Below are positions 19,779 to 28,034 of a DNA stretch of 64,000 nucleotides, piece by piece. Numbering within the stretch: the first letter of the stretch is position 1; each line of letters starts with the position of its first letter. The position numbers and the translations under genes are program-made. This DNA comes from Chitinophagaceae bacterium (lineage in GTDB: Bacteria; Bacteroidota; Bacteroidia; Chitinophagales; Chitinophagaceae). Under the pieces are notes generated by a model. That model saw nothing but the letters and a program-made list of their open reading frames with translations. It had not been told where the DNA came from and searched no databases. Location: assembly GCA_947452965.1 (NCBI GenBank), contig CANGEW010000006.1, positions 43,930 through 107,929 on the forward strand. The letters are read 5' to 3'.

Positions 19779-19861
19779 AGAACCAATGGCTCAAAAACCA
19801 ACTTACCAATGCTACCTCTGAAGCCATTAAAAAAACCCTTGAAATTCAAGGGTTTTTTTAA
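19775..19861 (+). CDS. Micro-ORF of 28 codons running through the hairpin and terminator
   Basis: Reads MKNQWLKNQLTNATSEAIKK and 8 more residues, ending GFF with the stop TAA just after the U-tract. It is coupled to the preceding 8-codon ORF by an ATGA overlap. It contains one Trp and is Asn/Gln/Lys-rich. Because it covers both hairpins, translation would disrupt them, which would allow attenuation-type control. It may equally be chance. Confidence 0.2.
   Translation: MKNQWLKNQLTNATSEAIKKTLEIQGFF
19829..19859 (+). terminator. Intrinsic terminator of element 1
   Basis: The stem pairs AAAAAAACCCTTG with CAAGGGTTTTTTT around the loop AAATT; the 7 T residues are the U-tract. It is a strong terminator with no conventional gene before it since the ABC ATPase stop 217 bp upstream. 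Confidence 0.85.
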
Positions 19862-20005
19862 TGAGTTACTTATCAATAAGTATAAATACTTAAGCCAAAC
19901 ATGACTATTTACTTTATTTTTTAAATCTTAAAATTTTCATAAAATATTTATACAATTATTACGTCTAATTATTACAAACAAACAAAAGTTCATTTTTAAT
20001 CCGCT

Positions 20006-20062
20006 ATGAATCCAATTCCAATCCAATCCAATCCAATGAAACCCAAAATGATGATTTATTAA
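20006..20062 (+). CDS. Micro-ORF of 18 codons in element 2
   Basis: Reads MNPIPIQSNPMKPKMMIY and stops inside the loop of the first hairpin. Its first half is encoded by the ATCCA repeat and is Pro/Ile/Asn-rich. Translation is unproven. A ribosome here would cover the 5' arm of the hairpin. Confidence 0.2.
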   Translation: MNPIPIQSNPMKPKMMIY

Positions 20063-20105
20063 ACAACTAAACGAAGCCAAACCTTAAAATCACTGAATCA
20101 TCATT

Positions 20106-20136
20106 AAAAATGCTCACATTATTTGTGAGCATTTTT
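20106..20136 (+). terminator. Intrinsic terminator of element 2
   Basis: AAAAATGCTCACA pairs with TGTGAGCATTTTT around a 5-base loop: 13 exact base pairs ending in a T run. Confidence 0.88.
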
Positions 20137-20226
20137 AATTCCAATGATTCGCGCAAAAAAATACATGATAAAGATTATCGCTATTGAAAAAGTATAAAAG
20201 AATATTTGTTTTAGAAAAATCAATCA

Positions 20227-21309
20227 ATGAAATCATGGCTTTTGCTCAGCATTTCTATTATTGTGAGTCAAATATGTTCTGCATATAGCAATTCATTTTC
20301 AATCATCAACGTGATTGATACTAGCAAAAATGAATACTTATACAAACAGTTCACAAAATTGAACTCATATTTGAATTGGTATTTGTATATTAAAAGCCAA
20401 GGCGGATTTCCGGCTATTCCCAATATATCTCATGAATTAAAACTTTATGACAGTTCTAGAAATGTAGCTTTAATAAAAAAGTATTTTATAATTTCTAAAG
20501 ACGCTGTACAAAATGACACTTCAATATATTTTAATAATTCTTTTAGAGAAGCTATATTAAACTATCAAAAAAGGATGGGATTGCGGATCACTGGAATTGT
20601 AGATCAAAGTTTAATTAATGATTTAAATACTAATATTGACAGAAGAATTACATCGATACAATCATCACTAAAAAGATTCAATGATTTACAATCAGTCTCG
20701 AATGCAAATGTAATTTTAATAAACATACCAGATTTTAATCTTTATGTTATTGAAAACGGCCAATATCTTTTTTCAATGAAAGTCATAGTTGGAAAAACAA
20801 CTAATAAGACTTCTATTTTTTATAAGCCCCTTTCAAATATTGTTCTTTGCCCTTATTGGAATGTACCAAAAAACATTTTAGAAAAAGAAATTTTACCCAT
20901 GTTAAAGTATAATAGAAATTTTTTATCAGCAAATAATATGGAATGGTATAAAAATGGCATCCGACAAAAACCTGGACGTAATAATGCGCTTGGATTAATA
21001 AAATTTTTATTCCCCAATTCATTTAACATCTATATGCATGATACACCACTAAAATATTTATTTAAAGAGGATACTAGAGCATTTAGTCATGGTTGTATTA
21101 GAATTGAAGATGCTAAGAAACTAGCAAATTATCTTTTAAAAAAAGACACTAGTTGGAATTCAGAAAAAATTGATTTATTTCTTTCAAAAAACAAGGAGAC
21201 TAATATTTCACTGAAAGAGAATACGATGGTAATAATCGATTATTTCACAACATGGGTTGACGAGCTGGGTAAAATCAATTTCAGAAAAGACATTTATCAA
21301 TTAAACTAG
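20227..21309 (+). CDS. L,D-transpeptidase (YcbB-like, YkuD domain)
   Basis: A 360-residue exported peptidoglycan cross-linking enzyme. It has a signal peptide ending around CSA, then a helical peptidoglycan-binding-like segment near residues 95-145 ('FREAILNYQKRMGLRITGIVD'). The YkuD catalytic domain covers about 160-305, with the motif Ser-His-Gly-Cys290-Ile-Arg and the upstream 'MHDTP' His. Layout and order fit the YcbB (LdtD) group, though the protein is shorter than E. coli YcbB. It would form 3-3 cross-links in the periplasm. It lies just after the two RNA-like elements and is convergent with the RRM gene, 10 bp away. Confidence 0.92.
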   Translation: MKSWLLLSISIIVSQICSAYSNSFSIINVIDTSKNEYLYKQFTKLNSYLNWYLYIKSQGGFPAIPNISHELKLYDSSRNVALIKKYFIISKDAVQNDTSIYFNNSFREAILNYQKRMGLRITGIVDQSLINDLNTNIDRRITSIQSSLKRFNDLQSVSNANVILINIPDFNLYVIENGQYLFSMKVIVGKTTNKTSIFYKPLSNIVLCPYWNVPKNILEKEILPMLKYNRNFLSANNMEWYKNGIRQKPGRNNALGLIKFLFPNSFNIYMHDTPLKYLFKEDTRAFSHGCIRIEDAKKLANYLLKKDTSWNSEKIDLFLSKNKETNISLKENTMVIIDYFTTWVDELGKINFRKDIYQLN

Positions 21310-21319
21310 ATTCAATAAA

Positions 21320-21628
21320 TTAAAACCTTTTTCTTGGATCAAAGTTATCTCTTGGACGAAAATTATTGTTGGAGCGTGGGGCTGAGGAGCGTTCTTCAGC
21401 TTCTTTAATTACTAAAGGTTTTTTTCCTAATGAAATATCATTTAAATGTTCAATAGCCTCCAATCCATCTTCTCTTTTTTCCATTTCTACAAACGCAAAA
21501 CCTTTACTTTTTCCTGTTTCTTTATCCATTACTACTTTGGCGGATAAAACAACACCAAATTTTTCAAATATTTCTTCCAATTCAGCATCATCTAAGTCAT
21601 AGGGTAAACCGGCAACAAATAACTTCAT
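21320..21628 (-). CDS. RNA-binding protein with one RRM domain
   Basis: A 102-residue cytoplasmic protein with one complete RNA recognition motif over residues 1-80. RNP2 is LFVAGL near the N-terminus and RNP1 is KGFAFVEM near residue 44. The C-terminal tail is Arg/Asn/Ser/Phe-rich and disordered ('RPRDNF', 'PRKRF'). Such small RRM proteins are common in Bacteroidota and cyanobacteria and bind single-stranded RNA. Because Bacteroidota usually lack Hfq, they are discussed as RNA chaperones, which is an inference here. The nearest RNA-like elements lie 1.2 kb away. Confidence 0.93.
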   Translation of the reverse strand: MKLFVAGLPYDLDDAELEEIFEKFGVVLSAKVVMDKETGKSKGFAFVEMEKREDGLEAIEHLNDISLGKKPLVIKEAEERSSAPRSNNNFRPRDNFDPRKRF

Positions 21629-21762
21629 AATTTTTTTTGTGAAAATAGTTACTTTTGACCGATCTTAAAATTAAAAATCCGAATTTTATATATCTTTTGA
21701 ACTTATATAATATTATAAGTCAAATATTATTTTTTTTAAACCATTTCTAAAAAATAAACATT

Positions 21763-22212
21763 ATGCAAAACCAAGTATTAACAAAAGGATCCATTCATAC
21801 AAATAAAGGTGTTATTGATTTTGAACTATACGATGATGATGCGCCTATTACTGTTGAAAACTTTAAAAAACTAATTAATACGGGTTATTATAATGGATTG
21901 TCATTTCATCGTGTCATACCCGATTTTGTCATACAAGGCGGCTGCCCTGATGGAACAGGTGCTGGTGGACCGGGGTATTCAATACCTTGTGAAACTAGAG
22001 GAACTAAACAAACTCACGATAGAGGAGTATTTTCAATGGCTCATAGAGGATTAAATACAGGAGGATCTCAATTCTTTATTTGTCATAACAGAAAAAACAC
22101 GCAACATTTAGATGGTGTTCATACTTGTTTTGGAAAAGTCACAAATGGCATTGAGGTTATTGATCAAATTGAGGCAGGAGATCAAATGATTAAAGTTGAA
22201 ATAACTAATTAA
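21763..22212 (+). CDS. Cyclophilin-type peptidyl-prolyl isomerase
   Basis: A 149-residue single-domain cyclophilin that catalyses cis-trans isomerisation of Xaa-Pro bonds. The core motif [13 protein letters not shown] with its catalytic Arg, then GTGAGGPGY, 'FSMAHRG' and 'SQFFI' are all present. There is no signal peptide, so it is cytoplasmic. The length is on the short side but complete. The Mur ligase-like gene follows within 24 bp and could be co-transcribed. Confidence 0.95.
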   Translation: MQNQVLTKGSIHTNKGVIDFELYDDDAPITVENFKKLINTGYYNGLSFHRVIPDFVIQGGCPDGTGAGGPGYSIPCETRGTKQTHDRGVFSMAHRGLNTGGSQFFICHNRKNTQHLDGVHTCFGKVTNGIEVIDQIEAGDQMIKVEITN

Positions 22213-22235
22213 ATGTGACTTTCAATCAAGAAAAC

Positions 22236-23615
22236 ATGATACAAACAATTGAAGATTTTGAATCAGTCTTTTTTATTGGCATTGCGGGTACTGGCATGAG
22301 CGCTATTGCACAGTACTTGGCAGGAGTGGGCAAGAACATAAGTGGGAGCGATAGATATTTCACTGAGAATTCTTCCAACGATACCAAAATTAAATTAGAA
22401 AAAGAAGGCATTCATTGTTTTTTACAAAACGGAGAGGGGATTGATAGTAAAATTGACTTAGTAGTAGTCTCAACTGCAATTGAAGATACTGTTGAAGAGG
22501 TTCGTAAGGCCAAGTTACTTAATATTCCAATTATAAAAAGAAGCGACTTACTGGCCATTATAGCAAGAAGTAAAAAAACAATTGCTGTGGGAGGTACTTC
22601 CGGAAAAAGTACAACAAGTGCTATGCTATTTGATATTCTCAAAGAAGCCCATTGGGAGCCTAGTATCATAAGTGGTGCTGGATTAGTGAGTATTATTAAA
22701 AAAGGTAAAATTGGAAATGCAGCAGTTGGAAAAGGAGAGTGGCTGATTATTGAAGCTGATGAAAGTGATGGTTCCATTGTAAAATACACTCCAGAAGTTG
22801 GACTGTTATTAAATATAGATAAAGATCATCAAGAAATTGAAGAATTACATACCATTTTCAACACTTTTAAGAACAATACGCAAAAACTTTTTGTTGTCAA
22901 TCAGGGTAATCATTTAGCAGCTGCATTATCTGTTGATGCAACCCATGACTTTTCTTCTAATTATAAAATATCAGCAGGATACCATGCGGCTCATTTTAAA
23001 CAAAACGGACTGAACATCTCATTTCAAATCAACAATGAAGATTTTGAAATGAATGTAATTGGACGTCATAACATGGAAAATGCATTAGCCGCTGTAACAA
23101 TCGCTCATCAAATTGGCATATCAATGGATATATGCAAATCTGCTTTAAAAAAGTATGAAGGAATTTATAGAAGACATCAATTATTAGGCAGTAAAAATGG
23201 TGTATGGGTCATAGATGATTATGCACACAATCCAGTAAAATGCGCTGCATCCATTGAAGCTTGTCAACATATTGCCCCAAAAGTGATTGCATGGTTTCAA
23301 CCACATGGTTATGGACCTACTAGATTTTTAAAAAATGATTTCATAGATGAATTTGTGAAAATACTAAGACCTAATGATGAGATATGGATGAGTGAGATTT
23401 TTTATGCAGGCGGAACCGCCACTAAAGACATTTCTTCAAATGATTTAATTCATGAAATAAAACTACAAGGAAAAAATGCTTTTTTTGTGGAAGATAGAAA
23501 TGATTTTTTAAGAGAAGTTCAATCACATCTTACATCCAATTGTGTATTACTACTAATGGGTGCTAGAGATCCTAGCTTAGAATATTTTAGTCAGGATGTT
23601 TATAAACAACTGTAA
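22236..23615 (+). CDS. MurC-like Mur ligase (stand-alone)
   Basis: An ATP-dependent Mur ligase of 459 residues. The N-terminal Rossmann part has 'FIGIAGTGMSAIAQYL' and GSD, as in MurC. The central domain has the P-loop GGTSGKST (119-126), the acidic ADESDGS segment and the G.HNMENALAA motif. The C-terminal domain has 'DDYAHNP', where MurC has DDYxHHP, and 'PHGYGPTRF' where MurC has PHRYSRT. It is outside any mur/dcw cluster. It is therefore probably not the housekeeping MurC but a relative: Mpl (murein tripeptide recycling) or a separate Mur-like ligase. GTG 22215 is an alternative start, but ATG 22236 is preferred. hutI follows 28 bp later. Confidence 0.85.
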   Translation: MIQTIEDFESVFFIGIAGTGMSAIAQYLAGVGKNISGSDRYFTENSSNDTKIKLEKEGIHCFLQNGEGIDSKIDLVVVSTAIEDTVEEVRKAKLLNIPIIKRSDLLAIIARSKKTIAVGGTSGKSTTSAMLFDILKEAHWEPSIISGAGLVSIIKKGKIGNAAVGKGEWLIIEADESDGSIVKYTPEVGLLLNIDKDHQEIEELHTIFNTFKNNTQKLFVVNQGNHLAAALSVDATHDFSSNYKISAGYHAAHFKQNGLNISFQINNEDFEMNVIGRHNMENALAAVTIAHQIGISMDICKSALKKYEGIYRRHQLLGSKNGVWVIDDYAHNPVKCAASIEACQHIAPKVIAWFQPHGYGPTRFLKNDFIDEFVKILRPNDEIWMSEIFYAGGTATKDISSNDLIHEIKLQGKNAFFVEDRNDFLREVQSHLTSNCVLLLMGARDPSLEYFSQDVYKQL

Positions 23616-23643
23616 ATACCTTAGATGAGTCATCATCATCATT

Positions 23644-24885
23644 ATGATAACCTTAGTTAAAAATATACAAACGTTAGTAAATGTCAGAGAAAATCATTCT
23701 TTACTCAGAGGAAAGGCTCTATCAGAACTTCCTTGTATACAGGATGCTTATCTGCTTATAGAGAACGATATCATACTGAATTATGGTAAAATGGAAGATT
23801 TAGAAAACAATCAATCCGTTTCACCAAACAATATCATAGACGCCACTCATCAACACGTTTTGCCAACATGGTGTGATAGTCACACACATTTAGTTTTTGC
23901 TGGCAGTAGGGAAAATGAGTTTGTCGACAAAATAAAAGGATTAACTTATACAGAAATAGCTGCAAATGGAGGAGGGATATTACATTCAGCTGAAAAAGTA
24001 AATAATGCAAGTGTAGAAGAATTATTTGAAAGTGCTTGGAAAAGACTTCAAGAAATTATACAACATGGGACTGGTGCTGTAGAAATAAAAAGCGGGTATG
24101 GCTTAAGTGTTGATGCAGAGATTAAAATGTTAAGGGTAATCAAATTATTAAAAGAGAAATCACCGATTCCAATTAAATCCACCTTTCTTGCGGCACATAC
24201 ATTTCCATTGATCTATAAAGACAATCATCAGGGATATATTGATTTAATCATCCAGCAAATGTTACCAATCATTGAAAAAGAAAAATTGGCTGATTATGTG
24301 GATGTTTTCTGCGAAAATGGTTTTTTTTCAGTAAATGAGATGGAACAAATATGTAATGCTGCTATTAGAATGGGATTAAAACCCAAACTCCATGTAAATC
24401 AAATACATAGTATAGGCGCTTTACAAAAAGCCATTTCATTAGATGCATTGTCAGTTGATCATTTGGAAACAATGACTGAAAAAGATATTGATGATTTAGC
24501 TAACTCCAATACTATTGGTACGCTTTTGCCTAGCGCAGCATTTTTTTTACGAATGCAATATCAGCCTGCAAGAGCTATTGTAGATGCGGGGGCCGCCATC
24601 GCGTTAGCATCAGATTATAATCCAGGTTCATCTCCAAGTGGCAATATGAACTTTGTAATTTCTTTAGCTTGCATACAAATGAAACTCTTACCAGAAGAAG
24701 CGATTAATGCGGCTACCCTAAATGCAGCTTACGCAATGGGAATGGATCATCAGCTAGGTAGTATTAGTGTAGGTAAAAAAGCAAATTTAATTTTTACAAA
24801 AAAAATACCATCTCTTGCATATTTTCCATATTCATTTGGAAGTAATTTAATTGAGAAAGTAATGATATCAGGAGAAATTTTTTAA
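23644..24885 (+). CDS. hutI: Imidazolonepropionase
   Basis: The third step of histidine degradation: it hydrolyses 4-imidazolone-5-propionate to N-formimino-L-glutamate. It is an amidohydrolase with the metal site His80-x-His82 in 'DSHTHLVFAGSRENEF', and later metal-binding His and Asp in 'AAHTFP', 'KLHVNQ' and 'ASDYNPGS'. The 413-residue length is normal. It is followed by ftcD after 16 bp, so its product is handed to the next enzyme of the same mRNA. It is separated from hutH-hutU by about 6 kb of other genes. Confidence 0.97.
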   Translation: MITLVKNIQTLVNVRENHSLLRGKALSELPCIQDAYLLIENDIILNYGKMEDLENNQSVSPNNIIDATHQHVLPTWCDSHTHLVFAGSRENEFVDKIKGLTYTEIAANGGGILHSAEKVNNASVEELFESAWKRLQEIIQHGTGAVEIKSGYGLSVDAEIKMLRVIKLLKEKSPIPIKSTFLAAHTFPLIYKDNHQGYIDLIIQQMLPIIEKEKLADYVDVFCENGFFSVNEMEQICNAAIRMGLKPKLHVNQIHSIGALQKAISLDALSVDHLETMTEKDIDDLANSNTIGTLLPSAAFFLRMQYQPARAIVDAGAAIALASDYNPGSSPSGNMNFVISLACIQMKLLPEEAINAATLNAAYAMGMDHQLGSISVGKKANLIFTKKIPSLAYFPYSFGSNLIEKVMISGEIF

Positions 24886-24901
24886 ATCCCAAAAAACATT
24901 T

Positions 24902-26575
24902 ATGCAACAATTAATTGAATGTGTACCAAATTTTTCGGAAGGGAATGACCTAGCCATAATCAAACAAATTACAGATGAAATTGAATCGGTTGAAGGAGTA
25001 CGTTTATTAAATGTTGATCCAGGAAAAGCCACCAATAGAACCGTAGTTACTTTTGTTGGTAATCCTGAATCGGTTATAGAAGCCGCTTTTAAGGCCATAA
25101 AAAAAGCGGGTGAATTGATTGATATGACAAAGCATCATGGTGAACATCCCAGAATGGGTGCAACCGATGTTTGTCCCCTTATTCCAATTGCAAACATTTC
25201 AATGGAAGAAACCGCTAAATATGCTCAAGCTTTAGCAAAAAAGGTGGGTGAGGAAATTCAATTACCAGTTTATTTATATGAAGCAGCTCAACCTAATAAA
25301 AGTAGAAGCAATTTGTCAGTAATTCGTGCAGGAGAATATGAAGGTTTTGCAAAAAAAATCTTGTTACCAGAGTGGAAACCAGATTTCGGTCCAGCTCAAT
25401 TTGATGCAAAACGAGGTGCAACTGTAATAGGCGCTAGAGATTTTTTAGTAGCATATAATATTAATTTAAATACAACTTCTACAAGAAGAGCCAACGCTGT
25501 GGCTTTTGATATTAGAGAAGCTGGCAGAACCAAAAAAATTGATGGTAAAATTGTATTAGATGAAAAAGGCCAACCAGTTTCCATTCCTGGTAGTTTAAAA
25601 TCAGTTAAAGCTATAGGTTGGTATATTGAAGAATATGGCATTGCACAAATTTCCATTAATCTAACAAATATTAACATTACACCTGTTCATATTGCATTTG
25701 ATGAAGCTTGTAATAAAGCAAATGCAAGAGGACTAAGAGTTACAGGTAGCGAATTAGTAGGATTAGTCCCGTTACAATCTATGTTGGATTCAGGAAAATA
25801 TTTTCTTTCAAAGCAGCAAAGGTCTGTAGGTGTTAGTGAAAAAGAACTGATTAAAATTGCAGTAAAATCAATGGGATTAGATGAACTCAGTCCTTTTAAA
25901 CCAGAAGAAAGAATCATTGAATACATTTTGTCAAATAAAGATGATAAAAAATTAGTCAGCATGAGTTTATCTGAATTTGCAGATGAAACGGCTAGTGAAA
26001 GTCCTGCTCCTGGTGGTGGATCTATTGCGGCTTACGTGGGATCATTAGGCATCTCATTAGCAACGATGGTGGCGAATTTATCCTCACACAAACAAGGATG
26101 GGATGATAAATGGGAGTTATTTAGTCAATGGGCTGAAAAAGGACAATCCATAAAAGACCAATTATTACGTTTGGTGGACGAGGATACTAGAGCATTTAAT
26201 CAAATAATGTCTGCTTTTGGACTTCCAAAAGGGAACGATGAAGAGAAAATGAATAGAACATTGGCAATTCAGGCTGCAACAAAGAATGCTATTGAAGTTC
26301 CCTTTAAGGTGATGCAATTGGCATTTTCAAGCATGGAGGTAATAAAAGAAATGGCTAAAATTGGAAACCCAAATTCAATATCAGACGCTGGAGTAGGTGC
26401 GCTATGCGCAAGGACTGCTGTTTTAGGAGCTTTTATGAATGTAAGAATCAATGCCAAAGATTATAAAGATCCTGAATTTGTAAAAGATATTTTATCAAAA
26501 GGACAGGAGATTGAATCAGCAGCTATTCTTTTGGAATCAGAAATATTAAGAATAGTAGACCATACAATCAAATAA
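24902..26575 (+). CDS. ftcD: Glutamate formimidoyltransferase / formimidoyl-THF cyclodeaminase
   Basis: A bifunctional 557-residue enzyme ending histidine degradation. The N-terminal formiminotransferase (about 1-325) moves the formimino group from formiminoglutamate to tetrahydrofolate. The C-terminal cyclodeaminase (about 345-550, with 'SPAPGGGSIAAYVGSLG') releases ammonia, giving 5,10-methenyl-THF. The catalytic His82 of the transferase is conserved in 'KHHGEHPRMGATDVCP', at the same number as in the mammalian enzyme. The domain order is that of animal FTCD and several Bacteroidota. Its presence means the pathway gives glutamate, NH3 and one-carbon units rather than formamide. No hutG or hutF is seen in the window. 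Confidence 0.96.
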   Translation: MQQLIECVPNFSEGNDLAIIKQITDEIESVEGVRLLNVDPGKATNRTVVTFVGNPESVIEAAFKAIKKAGELIDMTKHHGEHPRMGATDVCPLIPIANISMEETAKYAQALAKKVGEEIQLPVYLYEAAQPNKSRSNLSVIRAGEYEGFAKKILLPEWKPDFGPAQFDAKRGATVIGARDFLVAYNINLNTTSTRRANAVAFDIREAGRTKKIDGKIVLDEKGQPVSIPGSLKSVKAIGWYIEEYGIAQISINLTNINITPVHIAFDEACNKANARGLRVTGSELVGLVPLQSMLDSGKYFLSKQQRSVGVSEKELIKIAVKSMGLDELSPFKPEERIIEYILSNKDDKKLVSMSLSEFADETASESPAPGGGSIAAYVGSLGISLATMVANLSSHKQGWDDKWELFSQWAEKGQSIKDQLLRLVDEDTRAFNQIMSAFGLPKGNDEEKMNRTLAIQAATKNAIEVPFKVMQLAFSSMEVIKEMAKIGNPNSISDAGVGALCARTAVLGAFMNVRINAKDYKDPEFVKDILSKGQEIESAAILLESEILRIVDHTIK

Positions 26576-26684
26576 TTGATTATGTGTTAAAAGTTGGATT
26601 TTTTTCAAAAAACAAGCTGATTGTAAGTTCAAAACAATACTTTTACATATTATTATTACTTTTTAAATAAATACTATTTAACAA

Positions 26685-27611
26685 ATGACAAATCGATTTA
26701 AAACCGTCGTTTCAATTTTATTTTTAATATCTATATTTTCATGTGCAAAAGACACGTCTCTTGTTGATTCTACAAATGTGCCCGGAGTTATTGCAAATAA
26801 TGGGAATCCAACAATTCCAACATCTAACTTAGATAGCTCATTATTATTGGGAAACCCTACTAATGCTGTAACAGACGAGTCAGATTCATTAAATTATTTA
26901 CTGCAAGAAAAGAATATAACCAATAACAATGAATCGTATTATGCATTATCATATAACAGCCAGTTAGGCCATGCCAACTGGGTATCTTGGCACGTTACCT
27001 ATTCAGACGTTTCGGGTAGTACAACCAGGCAAGATAATTTCAGAGAAAACACCAATTTACCTTTTCAATGGTTTAGGGCTACTGATGTAAGTTATAATGG
27101 CAGTGGTTTTGATCGTGGACATCTATGTCCTTCAGCTGATAGATTAGCTAGTATAGAGTCTAACTCTGCTACATTTTTAATGACAAACATGGTACCTCAG
27201 GCACCACGCAACAATCAAATAACTTGGGCAGGTTTGGAAGATTCTTGTAGAAAACTAGTTCAAGCTGGCAATGAATTATACATTATTGCCGGTGTATACG
27301 GAGAAGGCGGAAGTTACACCACTTCAAATTTTACAACCAAAATATGCAACGGAAAAATAAGTGTACCCGCTTATCTATGGAAAGTAGTGGTGGTAATACC
27401 TAATGCAGGTAATGATTTAAGTAGGATCAATGAAAACTCAAGAATCATAGCAATCAATATCCCTAACACGAATGATGTAGATAACAATTGGAAAAACTAT
27501 AGAGTTTCTGTAAATCAAATAGAAAATGCGATTGGAGGCAATATCAGTTTATTAAGTAAATTATCCAATGCGATTCAAATTGCGCTTAAATCCAAGGTAG
27601 ATAATTTATAA
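26685..27611 (+). CDS. DNA/RNA non-specific endonuclease, lipoprotein
   Basis: A 308-residue sugar-nonspecific nuclease of the beta-beta-alpha-metal type. The catalytic motif Asp143-Arg-Gly-His146 is intact, followed by 'CPSADR' and, further on, 'NMVPQAPRNNQ', which supplies the metal-binding Asn. The signal sequence ends in a lipobox with Cys20 (FSC), so it is probably anchored in the outer membrane. A Ser/Thr/Asn-rich linker (about 21-80) precedes the catalytic domain. It probably degrades extracellular DNA or RNA for nutrients. It stands alone, with a 109-bp upstream region, and is convergent with the YkgJ-like gene. Confidence 0.93.
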   Translation: MTNRFKTVVSILFLISIFSCAKDTSLVDSTNVPGVIANNGNPTIPTSNLDSSLLLGNPTNAVTDESDSLNYLLQEKNITNNNESYYALSYNSQLGHANWVSWHVTYSDVSGSTTRQDNFRENTNLPFQWFRATDVSYNGSGFDRGHLCPSADRLASIESNSATFLMTNMVPQAPRNNQITWAGLEDSCRKLVQAGNELYIIAGVYGEGGSYTTSNFTTKICNGKISVPAYLWKVVVVIPNAGNDLSRINENSRIIAINIPNTNDVDNNWKNYRVSVNQIENAIGGNISLLSKLSNAIQIALKSKVDNL

Positions 27612-27623
27612 AGATATATCCAA

Positions 27624-28034
27624 TCATTTAAATCGCGTAATCACTTTCAACTCTTCTATTACGTTATAGATAATTGGACAAATGCCATAGTGTATTAAAG
27701 TTCCAAATAATCGATCTCTAAAATTCGGTTTGTTTAGGTGAGGAAAATCTCTGCACTCATTGAATCTATTTTCATAAATAGTGCATTTATTTTCTGATAA
27801 AAAATGACAGGGAATTGTGTTCATTATCATAACCCCTTGCTCGCTACTTTCAATAAATTTTTCTTTAAATATTTCATGAGAGAGAGATAGGTATGATGCT
27901 GTTGATTTTGTTTCTTCTTCTGTAACATTAATCATAAGTCCTCTGCAACAGGCACCACAAGAAGTGCAGTCGACATTGGGCTCGATTTTTTGATTAATGG
28001 TTTGCACTAACTGATCAACTTTTGATGCATCCAT
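27624..28034 (-). CDS. YkgJ family Cys-cluster protein (N-terminus probably longer)
   Basis: A 136-residue protein with the Cys cluster of the YkgJ/UPF0153 family: 'DCTSCGACC' near residue 20, then 'PCHFL...KCTIYENRFNECRDFPH', eight or so Cys that probably bind a metal or Fe-S cluster. The role is unknown. ATG 28034 is the first usable start, but the frame stays open for 34 more codons upstream with coding-like content ('IESNKEIIALAAVRNQEENEAFRIYVRSMDA') and no ATG, GTG, TTG or CTG. It is closed by a TAA made by an A9 run on the minus strand at 28130-28138. One additional A would join the frame to a TTG start. So the annotated start is doubtful. Confidence 0.85.
   Translation of the reverse strand: MDASKVDQLVQTINQKIEPNVDCTSCGACCRGLMINVTEEETKSTASYLSLSHEIFKEKFIESSEQGVMIMNTIPCHFLSENKCTIYENRFNECRDFPHLNKPNFRDRLFGTLIHYGICPIIYNVIEELKVITRFK

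Larger units (their letters stand above)
19740..19860 (+). ncRNA. Candidate small RNA or leader element 1
   Basis: What is seen: ATG at 19752 followed by ATCCAATCAATCCAATGAAG, then a hairpin with 7-bp arms AATGGCT (19785-19791) and AGCCATT (19822-19828). The 3' arm directly abuts the stem of an intrinsic terminator (19829-19859). Element 2, about 255 bp downstream, has the same order of parts. The 5' end is not defined; no convincing TAnnTTTG box is present. Inference: a small RNA of about 120 nt, possibly carrying micro-peptides, and paralogous to element 2. I know of no named family with this layout. Confidence 0.5.
19995..20140 (+). ncRNA. Candidate small RNA or leader element 2
   Basis: What is seen: ATG at 20006 followed by a run of ATCCA repeats up to CCAATGAA at 20033-20040. 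Then comes a hairpin with exact 10-bp arms AATGATGATT (20047-20056) and AATCATCATT (20096-20105), whose 3' arm directly abuts a 13-bp intrinsic terminator stem (20106-20136). The parts and order match element 1, although arm sequences differ, so structure is kept while sequence changes. The 5' end and promoter are not defined. It may act as a free small RNA or control the L,D-transpeptidase gene 90 bp downstream. Confidence 0.5.
19612..20226. other. 615-bp intergenic region with two tandem RNA-like elements
   Basis: There is no gene of conventional size. It holds two transcription-unit-like elements in the same direction, each an ATG with ATCCAAT repeats, then a hairpin, then an intrinsic terminator (listed separately). 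The stretches 19612-19735 and 19862-19990 are AT-rich and show nothing recognisable. The last 90 bp (20137-20226) probably hold the promoter of the L,D-transpeptidase gene, but no clear -33/-7 pair is seen. Confidence 0.7.
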
